From contig JAAYPT010000107.1 in NCBI GenBank assembly GCA_012519695.1, positions 1 through 58,984 of the forward strand: DNA of 58,984 bases. Direction: 5' to 3'. The notes under the pieces are model-generated. The model saw nothing but the letters and a program-made list of their open reading frames with translations. It was not told where the DNA came from and searched no databases. This stretch comes from Clostridiales bacterium (GTDB lineage: Bacteria > Bacillota > Clostridia > Lachnospirales > Lachnospiraceae). The position numbers and the translations under genes were made by a program. Position 1 is the first letter of the stretch, and every line of letters starts with the position of its first letter. This document shows, piece after piece, positions 1 to 7,638 of this stretch.

Positions 1-120
1 TAGTTTGCTCATAATGGGTATTGCCATAAGCAAAAAGAATGATAGGTATAAACAAGGAGAATAAAAACGCACTTTAACGCTTTAATGTTGTTGCGCTTTA
101 CAGAATTTTTGATAAATTCA

Positions 121-149
121 TTGAATTTTCGGTAGAAGTATATTAGAAT
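121..149 (+). promoter_or_regulatory. SigA-type promoter of nfnAB
   Basis: TTGAAT (121-126) and TAGAAT (144-149) are separated by exactly 17 bases, upstream of the nfnA ribosome binding site (GGAGG near 184-188). Nothing else is recognisable in bases 1-196. Seen in sequence; activity is inferred. Confidence 0.6.
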
Positions 150-196
150 AGAAACGTTGAATAAAATGTACGAAACTAAGTTGCGGAGGTTTAAGA

Positions 197-1084
197 ATGT
201 ACCCAATCGTAAAAAAGAAAAAACTGGCTGATAAGATTTATCTTATGGAAGTAAAGGCACCACGCGTTGCTAAGTCTTGTCTGCCGGGAGAATTTGTAAT
301 TGTAAAAATGGATGAAGAAGGAGAACGTATCCCTCTTACAATTTGTGATTACAATCGAGAAGCAGGAACCATTACTATTGTATTCCAGACAGTAGGTGCT
401 TCTACAGAGAGAATGGTAAGTTTAGAAGAAGGAGATGCATTCCAGGATTTTGTAGGTCCTTTAGGATGTGCTTCTGAGTTAACTGAGACACCAATTGAAG
501 AATTAAAGAAAAAGAAAATTGTATTTATTGCCGGTGGTGTAGGTACAGCTCCGGTATATCCGCAGGTAAAATGGCTGCATGAAAATGGTGTAGACTGTGA
601 TGTTATCATGGGTTCTAAGACAAAGGACCTGTTGATTTTAGTAGATGAGATGGAAAAAGTAGCAGGAAATCTGTATGTAACAACCGATGACGGTTCTTAT
701 GGTTTCCACGGTATGGGAACCAATCAGTTAGAAGAACTGGTGAATGCAGGAAATAAATATGATTTATGTATTGCAATCGGACCTATGATTATGATGAAGT
801 TTGTCTGTCTGCTTACAAAGAAATTAGAGATTCCAACCGTTGTTTCCCTGAACCCAATTATGGTAGACGGAACCGGAATGTGTGGAGCATGTCGTGTAAC
901 TGTTGGCGGAGAAGTGAAGTTTGCCTGTGTTGATGGCCCGGAATTTGATGGACATAAGGTAGATTTTGATCAGGCAATGAAACGTCAGCAGATGTATAAG
1001 ACAGAAGAAGGAAGAGCCATGTTAAAATTACAGGAAGGTGATACACATCACGGTGGCTGTGGACATTGCGGAGGTGACAAATAA
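197..1084 (+). CDS. nfnA: NfnA-type ferredoxin-NADP+ reductase subunit (sulfide/dihydroorotate dehydrogenase-like FAD/NAD-binding protein)
   Basis: 295 aa. Small subunit of the NfnAB NADH-dependent reduced ferredoxin:NADP+ oxidoreductase, a cytosolic flavin-based electron-bifurcating enzyme that links NADH, NADPH and ferredoxin in anaerobes. An FAD-binding beta-barrel motif (RIPLT, about residues 44-48) is followed by an NAD(P)-binding Rossmann segment (GGVGTAP, 113-119) and a C-terminal [2Fe-2S] region (CGAC at 229-232, then FAC ending at 244). The tail HHGGCGHCGG is cysteine- and glycine-rich. A good GGAGG lies ahead of ATG 197. The stop overlaps the nfnB start by one base, so translation is coupled. 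Without nfnB beside it, PyrK-like or hydrogenase-gamma-like roles would have to be considered. Confidence 0.9.
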   Translation: MYPIVKKKKLADKIYLMEVKAPRVAKSCLPGEFVIVKMDEEGERIPLTICDYNREAGTITIVFQTVGASTERMVSLEEGDAFQDFVGPLGCASELTETPIEELKKKKIVFIAGGVGTAPVYPQVKWLHENGVDCDVIMGSKTKDLLILVDEMEKVAGNLYVTTDDGSYGFHGMGTNQLEELVNAGNKYDLCIAIGPMIMMKFVCLLTKKLEIPTVVSLNPIMVDGTGMCGACRVTVGGEVKFACVDGPEFDGHKVDFDQAMKRQQMYKTEEGRAMLKLQEGDTHHGGCGHCGGDK

Positions 1085-2469
1085 TGGATGTAATGAAGAA
1101 AGTACCAGTAAGAGAGCAGGAGCCACAGGTTCGTGCCAAGAATTTTGAAGAAGTATGTTTAGGATATAATAAAGAAGAGGCAATGGCAGAAGCTACCAGA
1201 TGCCTGAATTGTAAAAATGCACAGTGTGTAAAAGGTTGTCCGGTTTCCATTGATATTCCGGGATTTGTTTCTCAGGTAAAAGAAGGCAACTTTGAAGAAG
1301 CATATCATATTATTAGTAAGTCCAGCGCACTTCCTGCTGTATGTGGTCGTGTATGCCCACAGGAAAGCCAATGTGAAGGAAAGTGTATTCGTGGTATCAA
1401 AGGAGAAGCGGTTTCTATCGGTAAGATGGAACGTTTTGTAGCTGACTGGGCAAGAGAAAATGGAATCAAGCCACAGCCTGCAACCGAGAAGAAGGGACAT
1501 AAGGTAGCTGTAATCGGTTCTGGTCCGGCAGGTCTTACCTGTGCAGGAGACTTAGCAAAGATGGGATATGATGTTACCATTTTCGAAGCACTTCATGAAG
1601 CAGGTGGAGTATTGATTTATGGTATTCCGGAGTTCCGTTTACCAAAGAGCAAGGTAGTAGCCAAGGAAATCGAGAATGTTAAGGCACTTGGCGTTAAAAT
1701 AGAGACAAATGTTGTAATCGGAAAATCTACTACCATTGATGAGTTAATGGAAGAAGAAGGATTTGAAGCAGTATTCGTAGGTTCCGGAGCAGGACTTCCA
1801 AGATTTATGGGGATTCCGGGAGAACAGGCAAACGGAGTATTTTCTGCAAACGAGTTCCTTACCAGAAATAACCTGATGAAAGCCTTTAAAGAAGAGTATG
1901 ATACTCCGATTATGAAAGGAAAGAAAGTAGCTGTTGTTGGTGGTGGAAATGTTGCTATGGACGCTGCAAGAACAGCATTAAGACTTGGTGCAGAGGTACA
2001 TATTGTATACCGAAGAAGTGAATCCGAGCTTCCAGCCCGTGTGGAAGAAGTTCATCATGCCAAGGAAGAAGGAATTATCTTTGATTTATTGACCAATCCA
2101 ACCGAGATTTTAGTGGATGAAAACGGATGGGTAAAAGGAATGACCTGTATTCGTATGGAATTAGGTGAGCCGGACGAGTCCGGAAGAAGAAGTCCGGTAG
2201 AGATTCCGGGTTCTGAGTTTGAATTAGACTTAGATACTGTTATCATGTCACTTGGAACATCACCAAATCCATTAATTTCCTCTACTACAAAAGGACTGGA
2301 AATTAATAGAAGAAAATGTATCGTAGCAGAAGAAGCAAACGGTGCTACCAGCAAGCCGGGAGTCTTTGCCGGAGGAGATGCAGTAACAGGAGCTGCTACT
2401 GTAATTCTTGCAATGGGAGCAGGAAAAGCTGCTGCAAAAGGTATTGACGAATATCTTTCTAACAAGTAA
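1084..2469 (+). CDS. nfnB: NfnB-type NADPH-binding subunit (GltA-type glutamate synthase small-chain family)
   Basis: 461 aa. Large subunit of NfnAB, carrying FAD, the NADPH site and two [4Fe-4S] clusters. The N-terminal ferredoxin-like domain has cysteine sets CLNCKNAQCVKGCP (about 39-52) and CGRVCPQESQCEGKC. An FAD-binding GxGxxG (VIGSGPAG, about 143-150) and an NADPH-binding GGGNVAMDAAR near 280 follow. This family is often annotated 'NADPH-dependent glutamate synthase, homotetrameric'. The adjacent overlapping nfnA and the absence of a glutamate synthase large subunit favour the transhydrogenase role. Length is typical. A terminator follows. Confidence 0.9.
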   Translation: MDVMKKVPVREQEPQVRAKNFEEVCLGYNKEEAMAEATRCLNCKNAQCVKGCPVSIDIPGFVSQVKEGNFEEAYHIISKSSALPAVCGRVCPQESQCEGKCIRGIKGEAVSIGKMERFVADWARENGIKPQPATEKKGHKVAVIGSGPAGLTCAGDLAKMGYDVTIFEALHEAGGVLIYGIPEFRLPKSKVVAKEIENVKALGVKIETNVVIGKSTTIDELMEEEGFEAVFVGSGAGLPRFMGIPGEQANGVFSANEFLTRNNLMKAFKEEYDTPIMKGKKVAVVGGGNVAMDAARTALRLGAEVHIVYRRSESELPARVEEVHHAKEEGIIFDLLTNPTEILVDENGWVKGMTCIRMELGEPDESGRRSPVEIPGSEFELDLDTVIMSLGTSPNPLISSTTKGLEINRRKCIVAEEANGATSKPGVFAGGDAVTGAATVILAMGAGKAAAKGIDEYLSNK

Positions 2470-2484
2470 AATAAAAGAAACCAA

Positions 2485-2520
2485 AGAAAAGGGATTGCCG
2501 TAAAGGTAAGTCCCTTTTCT
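2485..2520 (+). terminator. Intrinsic terminator after nfnAB
   Basis: AGAAAAGGGA pairs with TCCCTTTTCT around a 16-base loop; the T run is part of the right arm. It lies between the nfnB stop and the fprA ribosome binding site. Confidence 0.6.
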
Positions 2521-2578
2521 GGTATATAGAGAAATATGTTGCGTTAACGTATGAAAGCTAATCAAGGAGGAAAGAATA

Positions 2579-3745
2579 ATGAAGGATACTACAATTACAC
2601 AAAACATTTTGTATATTGGAGCAGATGATAAAGATATTGATTTATTTGAAAGCCAATATCAGGTTCCGAATGGAGTTTCTTATAACTCTTATCTTATTAT
2701 GGATGAAAAAATCGCGGTTATGGATACTGTAGATGCAAGAAGAACAGAGGAATGGCTTACAAATCTGGAAAAAGCATTAGCAGGAAAAACACCGGATTAT
2801 TTGGTAGTTTCCCATATGGAACCGGACCATGCTTCTAATATTCAAAAGTTAGTAGAGAAATATCCGAACATGAAAGTAGTTGGAAATGCAAAAACATTCC
2901 CAATGATTAATCAGTTCTTTGATGTAGATTTATCCCAGCGTTCTGTTGTTGTAAAAGAAGGCGATACCTTAAGTCTTGGACAGCATGAATTGCAGTTCTT
3001 CATGGCACCAATGGTACATTGGCCGGAAGTTATGGTTACTTATGAAAAGAGCGAGAAAATTTTATTCTCAGCAGATGGATTCGGAAAATTCGGTGCACTT
3101 GATACAGAAGAAGACTGGGCATGTGAAGCAAGACGTTATTATTTCAATATTGTTGGAAAATACGGTGTACAGGTACAAGCCCTCTTGAAAAAGGCTGCAA
3201 CATTAGATATAGCTATGATTTGTCCGTTGCATGGACCGATTTTAAAAGAAAATTTAGGATATTATATTGGAAAATATAATACTTGGAGCAGTTATGAACC
3301 GGAAGACGATGGTGTACTGGTAGCATATGCTTCGATTCATGGAAATACCAAAAAGGCAGCAGAAAAGATGAAGGAAATATTAGAAGCGAAGGGAGCTGCC
3401 AAGGTTGCAATTACAGACTTGTCAAGGGATGATATGGCAGAGGCAGTAGAAGATGCATTCCGTTATGATAAGGTGGTGCTTGCAGCAGCAACCTATGACG
3501 GCGGAGTATTCCCGTGTATGGAAGATTTTCTTCATCATTTAAAGAGCAAGAATTATCAAAAACGTAAGATTGCCCTGATTGAAAATGGTTCTTGGGGGCC
3601 AATGGCAGCAAAGACCATGAAGGGAATTTTAGAAGGAATGAAGGAAATTACAATTTGCGAGAAAACAGTTACCATTAAGTCCACCATGAAACCGGAAAAT
3701 GTAACACAAATGGAAGAACTTGCAGAGGAATTACTGGCAAAGTAG
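2579..3745 (+). CDS. fprA: FprA-type flavodiiron protein (oxygen and/or NO reductase)
   Basis: 388 aa, the usual length for a class A flavodiiron protein. The N-terminal metallo-beta-lactamase-fold domain holds the diiron ligands in HMEPDH (about residue 80) and later H and D residues (MVHWPE, SADGFGKFG). The C-terminal flavodoxin domain starts at about 248 with an FMN-binding loop (YASIHGNTKKA). These enzymes detoxify O2 or NO in anaerobes using electrons from rubredoxin or a flavin reductase. Strong AAGGAGG ahead of ATG 2579. The gene sits between nfnAB and sdaAB; a 9-base gap to sdaAB suggests co-transcription. O2 versus NO preference cannot be read from the sequence. Confidence 0.92.
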   Translation: MKDTTITQNILYIGADDKDIDLFESQYQVPNGVSYNSYLIMDEKIAVMDTVDARRTEEWLTNLEKALAGKTPDYLVVSHMEPDHASNIQKLVEKYPNMKVVGNAKTFPMINQFFDVDLSQRSVVVKEGDTLSLGQHELQFFMAPMVHWPEVMVTYEKSEKILFSADGFGKFGALDTEEDWACEARRYYFNIVGKYGVQVQALLKKAATLDIAMICPLHGPILKENLGYYIGKYNTWSSYEPEDDGVLVAYASIHGNTKKAAEKMKEILEAKGAAKVAITDLSRDDMAEAVEDAFRYDKVVLAAATYDGGVFPCMEDFLHHLKSKNYQKRKIALIENGSWGPMAAKTMKGILEGMKEITICEKTVTIKSTMKPENVTQMEELAEELLAK

Positions 3746-3754
3746 GAAAAAGAA

Positions 3755-4429
3755 ATGAATTTATTTGATATTGTGGGACCTGTAATGGTAGGCCCTTCCA
3801 GTTCCCATACAGCAGGTGCTGTACGGATTGGATATATTGCACATTTATTATTGAATGAAAAAGTACACAAGGCAGAGATTTACCTCCATGGCTCTTTTCT
3901 GGCAACAGGAAAGGGGCATGGAACAGATCGTGCCATTATTGCCGGACTATTGGGAATGCATCCGGAGGATGAACGAATTCCCAATAGTTTTCAGGTGGCA
4001 AAGGAATGCGGGATGGAGTTTACCGTTGCGGGAATTGAACTTCGGGATGCCCATCCTAATTCTGTCTTATTAAAACTTACCGGAGAACACGGAAGAGAAT
4101 TGGAGGTTCAGGCAGCGTCTCTTGGTGGAGGTAGAATTAAGATATGCAAATTAGATGGATTAGAGGCGAATTTCTGTGGAGATTATCCTACATTGATTGT
4201 GCATAATCAAGATCAGCCGGGACATGTAGCAGAGGTTACCTCTATGTTGGCACATAAGTCTGTGAATATTGCTACCATGCAGTTGTATCGAGACAGAAGA
4301 GGCGGCAATGCAGTTATGATTATCGAATGTGATAAAGAATTGCCAAAAGAATCTATTGAATGGCTAGAAAAATTAGAAGGAATTCGAAAGGTCACATATT
4401 TGAGTTTGGTGGAAAATTATGAGTTTTAA
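3755..4429 (+). CDS. sdaAB: L-serine ammonia-lyase, iron-sulfur-dependent, beta subunit
   Basis: 224 aa. Regulatory/partner subunit of the [4Fe-4S] L-serine dehydratase, which deaminates serine to pyruvate. The N-terminal serine dehydratase beta domain has the typical GPSSSHTAG motif at residues 12-20. A C-terminal ACT domain (about 148-224) begins PTLIVHNQDQPGHVAEVTS. The gene overlaps sdaAA by 11 bases, so the two subunits are translationally coupled. The beta-before-alpha order as separate genes is the common clostridial arrangement. Confidence 0.95.
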   Translation: MNLFDIVGPVMVGPSSSHTAGAVRIGYIAHLLLNEKVHKAEIYLHGSFLATGKGHGTDRAIIAGLLGMHPEDERIPNSFQVAKECGMEFTVAGIELRDAHPNSVLLKLTGEHGRELEVQAASLGGGRIKICKLDGLEANFCGDYPTLIVHNQDQPGHVAEVTSMLAHKSVNIATMQLYRDRRGGNAVMIIECDKELPKESIEWLEKLEGIRKVTYLSLVENYEF

Positions 4430-5288
4430 ATCTTTAAAAGAAATCGTGGATTGTGCCAATAAAGAAAAGAAGCCTTTTTGGCGAGTTATTTTAGAAGAGG
4501 ATATGTCAGAACGTATGGTATCCGAAGAAGAATCTTTTGGAACGATGAAGGGAATGTACGATACTATGCGAATGGCGGATGCCTCGTATGATGAAAAATT
4601 GAAATCTGCCAGTGGTCTGGTAGGTGGTGATGGGAAAAAAATGAAAGAGGCAGTAGAGGCAGGAAAAACCATGGCAGGAGATTTTATCGGAGATGTTATG
4701 GTAAAAGCGTTGAAAATGGGAGAATCCAATGCCTGTATGAAACGAATTGTTGCAGCACCCACAGCAGGCTCTTGTGGTGTTATGCCGGCAGTATTTTTAA
4801 CCTATCAGGAAAAATATAAAGTGTCGGATGAAAAAATGATTGAGGCAATGTTTGTGGCTGCGGGTATCGGCGAAGTAATTGCAGAGCGGGCTTTTATTGC
4901 AGGTGCAACAGGAGGCTGTCAGGCAGAGATAGGAAGTGCCAGTGCAATGGCAGCAGGTGGATTGGCTTATCTACAGGGGGGTGCCGAAGAAGAAATTGTA
5001 CATGCGGCAGCAATGTCCTTGAAGAATCTGTTAGGATTGGTATGTGATCCGGTAGCGGGATTGGTAGAGGTTCCCTGTGTAAAGCGAAATGTGATAGGAG
5101 CAGTCAATGCGATTACCAGTGCGGATATGGCAATGGCTGGAATTGTCAGTCGCATTCCGCCGGATGAAGTAATTGACGCTATGCGCGCAGTAGGTATGGC
5201 ATTGCCCGGAACGTTAAAAGAAACAGGAGAAGGCGGTTTGGCAGCAACACCCGCCGGAGAAGAAATCGCAAGAAGAATGTCAAAATAA
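4419..5288 (+). CDS. sdaAA: L-serine ammonia-lyase, iron-sulfur-dependent, alpha subunit
   Basis: 289 aa catalytic subunit. Conserved cysteines that ligate the oxygen-sensitive [4Fe-4S] cluster are visible in APTAGSCGVMPA, GATGGCQAEIGSA and CDPVAGLVEVPC. It forms the enzyme with the overlapping upstream sdaAB. The length matches the family. A terminator and an interspersed inverted repeat follow. Confidence 0.95.
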   Translation: MSFKSLKEIVDCANKEKKPFWRVILEEDMSERMVSEEESFGTMKGMYDTMRMADASYDEKLKSASGLVGGDGKKMKEAVEAGKTMAGDFIGDVMVKALKMGESNACMKRIVAAPTAGSCGVMPAVFLTYQEKYKVSDEKMIEAMFVAAGIGEVIAERAFIAGATGGCQAEIGSASAMAAGGLAYLQGGAEEEIVHAAAMSLKNLLGLVCDPVAGLVEVPCVKRNVIGAVNAITSADMAMAGIVSRIPPDEVIDAMRAVGMALPGTLKETGEGGLAATPAGEEIARRMSK

Positions 5289-5306
5289 CAGGAAAAGAAG
5301 AGACGA

Positions 5307-5336
5307 GACCGAATCTTAAAAAGATTTGGTCTTTTT
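5307..5336 (+). terminator. Intrinsic terminator after sdaAA
   Basis: GACCGAATCTT pairs with AAGATTTGGTC (one G-U pair) around an AAA loop, followed by TTTTT. Confidence 0.8.
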
Positions 5337-5367
5337 AATGTAATAGGGAATTGCATCCTATTACATT
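5337..5367. repeat. Inverted repeat, possible member of an intergenic repeat family
   Basis: AATGTAATAGG and CCTATTACATT are perfect 11-base arms around GAATTGCAT. Related TGCAATAGG sequences also occur just after terminators near 7428, 19464 and 47951; this copy and the 19464 copy are followed by similar GCTCYGCTAA sequences. Confidence 0.5.
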
Positions 5368-5486
5368 AAAATCGCTCTGCTAATAAAAAATTCTATGAAA
5401 AAATTTTTATTATTTTGAAGACATTTACAGGTGACTCTCGTTATAATAAATGAACAGGTAGTAAAGAAGAAAGGAGGCGGATAAAA

Positions 5487-6008
5487 ATTAACCAAGAAGA
5501 ATATTTTGATTATCTGTTAGATACATATCAGAAATTAGTGTATTCTATATGTTTTAAATTTACAGGTAATCAGTTTGACGCAGAAGATTTGACTCAGGAT
5601 ACGTTTTTATCCGTCTATAAAAATTTAGCTACATTTCAAAGGGATTATGAAAAGGCGTGGATTTGTAAGATTGCCACAAACAAAGGATTAGACTTTTGCA
5701 AGGCAGCAGGAAGAAGAAGTGAACCTACGGAAGATACTTATTTTGCAGAAGTAAAAGACAACAGAGATGGACCGGAAGCGGCATACTTACAGGAAGAATC
5801 CAAAGAATATGTATTTACTATCTGTCAAAGCCTGAAAAGTCCATATAAAGAAGTAGCGACAGAACATTTTTACCGGGAAAAATCAGTAAAGGAAATAGCC
5901 GAAGAAACGGGAAAAGGAATAAAAACAGTACAGACCCAAATATATCGAGCGAAAGCAATGATTAAGAAGTTGATAGAAGGGAGGGCAACCAGAAGATGGC
6001 AGAAGTAA
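5487..6008 (+). CDS. ECF-type RNA polymerase sigma factor, apparent ATT start
   Basis: About 173 aa. Sigma-70 region 2 (about residues 5-70, with DAEDLTQDTFLSVYKN) and region 4 (about 110-165, HTH with VKEIAEETGKGIKTVQTQIYRAK) mark an extracytoplasmic-function sigma factor. The first conventional start codon in frame is GTG 5538, which would delete part of region 2. Upstream the frame stays open to a TGA at 5451 with no ATG, GTG or TTG. A perfect AAAGGAGG (5470-5477) sits 9 bases before ATT 5487, giving the normal N-terminus (I/M)NQEEYFDYLL. ATA 5481 is too close to the ribosome binding site. It overlaps the anti-sigma gene downstream. Upstream TTGAAG and TATAAT (5442-5447) are 21 bases apart, a poor SigA fit. 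Confidence 0.85.
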   Translation: MNQEEYFDYLLDTYQKLVYSICFKFTGNQFDAEDLTQDTFLSVYKNLATFQRDYEKAWICKIATNKGLDFCKAAGRRSEPTEDTYFAEVKDNRDGPEAAYLQEESKEYVFTICQSLKSPYKEVATEHFYREKSVKEIAEETGKGIKTVQTQIYRAKAMIKKLIEGRATRRWQK

Positions 6009-6505
6009 ACAAAGAACATATTACAAAAGAAATGTTTGAAAACTGGCAACAGGGAATGTTGAATAGTCAGGAAGAAGAAGCCTTTTTGTTACATACAGGA
6101 AAGTGTACCTATTGTGCAGAACAATTTGGAAACTGGATGGAACATGACTTAATGGAGCCACCTGCTTATTTAAAAGAAGAAATTGTAAAGAGAACCAGAC
6201 AGGTAGATGTACAGACGGTAGTCAAAGTAAAGCGGACGACAAAGCGAATGCAGTTAATGATATATAGCCTGAAGGTAGGTCTTGCGGTTGTAGCTTCCAT
6301 ATTTTTATTAACCATAACAACAAACTTTCAAAATATGAAGTCGGTAGCACCACAGGAACAATCAAAACAGACAGAAAGTGTTCAGAGAAAGGAAAGTATT
6401 ACAGATAGATTAAATCAAGGTAGTAGTTTTGTTAATGATGCACTAAATAGTATGACAAGCGGTTTCTTTCAGATAGAGCGGGAAACGTCGGAAGAACAGA
6501 AATAG
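5996..6505 (+). CDS. Membrane-anchored zinc-finger anti-sigma factor
   Basis: 169 aa. The N-terminal cytoplasmic domain has the ZAS-type motif H-x3-C-x2-C (HTGKCTYC, about residues 33-40), which holds a sigma factor. One transmembrane helix follows (about 94-108, VGLAVVASIFLLTIT), then an extracytoplasmic tail of about 60 residues. It overlaps the sigma gene by 13 bases, the usual arrangement of a cognate pair. The signal it senses is unknown. Confidence 0.85.
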   Translation: MAEVNKEHITKEMFENWQQGMLNSQEEEAFLLHTGKCTYCAEQFGNWMEHDLMEPPAYLKEEIVKRTRQVDVQTVVKVKRTTKRMQLMIYSLKVGLAVVASIFLLTITTNFQNMKSVAPQEQSKQTESVQRKESITDRLNQGSSFVNDALNSMTSGFFQIERETSEEQK

Positions 6506-6516
6506 GAGGAATTAAG

Positions 6517-7047
6517 ATGACAGGAAAGAAAAATGGATTTTTAGCATTTTGTTTTTCATTGATACCGGGAGTGGGAGAAATGTATATGGGATTTATGAAA
6601 CAGGGATTAAGCATTATGGGAGCATTTTGGGGATTAATATTTGTAGCTTCCTATCTGCATATCGATCAGGTGCTATTCGTATTACCGATATTGTGGTGTT
6701 ATAGTTTGTTCCATGTACACAATTTAAGAAGTTTGCCGGATGAGGAGTTTTACGCAGTGGAAGATGATTATCTGTTTCATATAGAACAGGTATTTCAAAA
6801 AGAAAAGTGGAAACAAAAGCAGAAAAATGTTGTTGCAGGAGTTTTAATTTTTGTAGGTGCAGCAGTATTGTGGAGACAGTTTTCTGATTATTTATATGAT
6901 TTTCTACCAGAAGGAATTTGTCTGGAGGTTGTTGAGCAGGTTCCGCAGATTGTAGTAGCAGTAATCTTGATTATAATAGGAATTATGATGATTCGTGGAA
7001 AAAAGGCAGCATTAGATAAAGGTGAGGAAAAGGAGGAAAACTTATGA
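6517..7047 (+). CDS. Small multi-pass membrane protein, TM2-like
   Basis: 176 aa. The N-terminus (LIPGVGEMYMGFMKQGLSIM) resembles TM2-type paired helices. Two more hydrophobic segments occur near residues 107-122 and 143-162. It is third in the sigma/anti-sigma operon, 11 bases after the anti-sigma gene, and overlaps the next gene by 4 bases. A role in the envelope stress response is inferred from context only. Confidence 0.7.
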   Translation: MTGKKNGFLAFCFSLIPGVGEMYMGFMKQGLSIMGAFWGLIFVASYLHIDQVLFVLPILWCYSLFHVHNLRSLPDEEFYAVEDDYLFHIEQVFQKEKWKQKQKNVVAGVLIFVGAAVLWRQFSDYLYDFLPEGICLEVVEQVPQIVVAVILIIIGIMMIRGKKAALDKGEEKEENL

Positions 7048-7361
7048 GAACCAGAAGAGTAGGAAGTATTACTTGTGGGAGTTTGTTAATCGTATTTGGA
7101 ATGTTGTTTTTCGTGCATATGATTTTTCCATCCTTAAGTCTGGTAATTATTATGAAGCTATGGCCTGTAATTCTAATTGCATTGGGAATAGAAATGCTTG
7201 TGGCGAATATAAGGCAATCTGCCCGGGAGAAAGAGATTATCAAGTATGACAAAGGTGCCATTGTTATTACATTTTTGCTGGTATGCTTTTCCATGGGAAT
7301 GGGAATTCTCCAAATGGGAATGGAATATTATGTGCAGCACGGGTATGTGTATCTTTCTTAA
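7044..7361 (+). CDS. LiaF/LiaI-like transmembrane protein (DUF5668-like)
   Basis: 105 aa with three hydrophobic segments. The GSLLIVFGMLFF...LWPVILIALGIEML pattern is typical of the small transmembrane region of LiaI/LiaF/DUF5668 proteins found beside envelope-stress regulators. Last gene of the sigma operon, ATGA overlap with the previous gene, AAGGAGG ribosome binding site. The C-terminal helix lies within the last 35 residues. Function inferred. Confidence 0.7.
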   Translation: MRTRRVGSITCGSLLIVFGMLFFVHMIFPSLSLVIIMKLWPVILIALGIEMLVANIRQSAREKEIIKYDKGAIVITFLLVCFSMGMGILQMGMEYYVQHGYVYLS

Positions 7362-7398
7362 AATGAAATTAGTCGTGAGCGACACCGCTCGGGCGCGC

Positions 7399-7423
7399 AA
7401 GAGTCCGCTTGCCGGACTCTTTT
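7399..7423 (+). terminator. Intrinsic terminator after the sigma operon
   Basis: AAGAGTCCG pairs with CGGACTCTT around CTTGC, followed by TT. Nearly the same stem recurs after spoIIIAH (24804-24829). Confidence 0.75.
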
Positions 7424-7520
7424 GTGCTGCAATAGGAAATAAATTGTGCGTATTTCACAAAAAAAACAATGAGTAAACTGTAAAAAAGAAACAAAGTCAC
7501 AAAAGAAATACAAAATACTA

Positions 7521-7549
7521 TTGATTTTTTCTGAAATAGGCACTATACT
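7521..7549 (+). promoter_or_regulatory. Promoter of the maltodextrin operon
   Basis: TTGATT (7521-7526) and TATACT (7544-7549) with 17-base spacing. The predicted transcription start at about 7556 lies just before the nested operator at 7562-7599. Confidence 0.7.
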
Positions 7550-7561
7550 TATAGTATCAAA

Positions 7562-7599
7562 TGAAAACGTTACCGGAAACGCTTTCGGAACCGTTTTCA
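7562..7599. promoter_or_regulatory. Nested triple LacI-type operator
   Basis: Three operator-like cores with a central CG (AAACGTTA, AAACGCTT, ACCGTTTT) are centred at 7568/69, 7580/81 and 7592/93, exactly 12 bases apart. The whole 38 bases are also one imperfect dyad centred on the middle CG: the outer TGAAAACG and CGTTTTCA arms are perfect and 15 of 19 positions match overall. It lies just downstream of the predicted start of transcription, suited to a roadblock or start-site repressor. The LacI-family gene at 10770 is the obvious candidate; CcpA is an alternative. Confidence 0.7.
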
Positions 7600-7638
7600 G
7601 AATATGATTCATATCATTATATTAGGAGGATGTATACT

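Noticed and set aside
5415-5447. SigA promoter for the sigma operon (TTGAAG / TATAAT)
   Set aside because: The 21-base spacing is too long for a standard promoter; an ECF autoregulated promoter is possible but I could not define its boxes.
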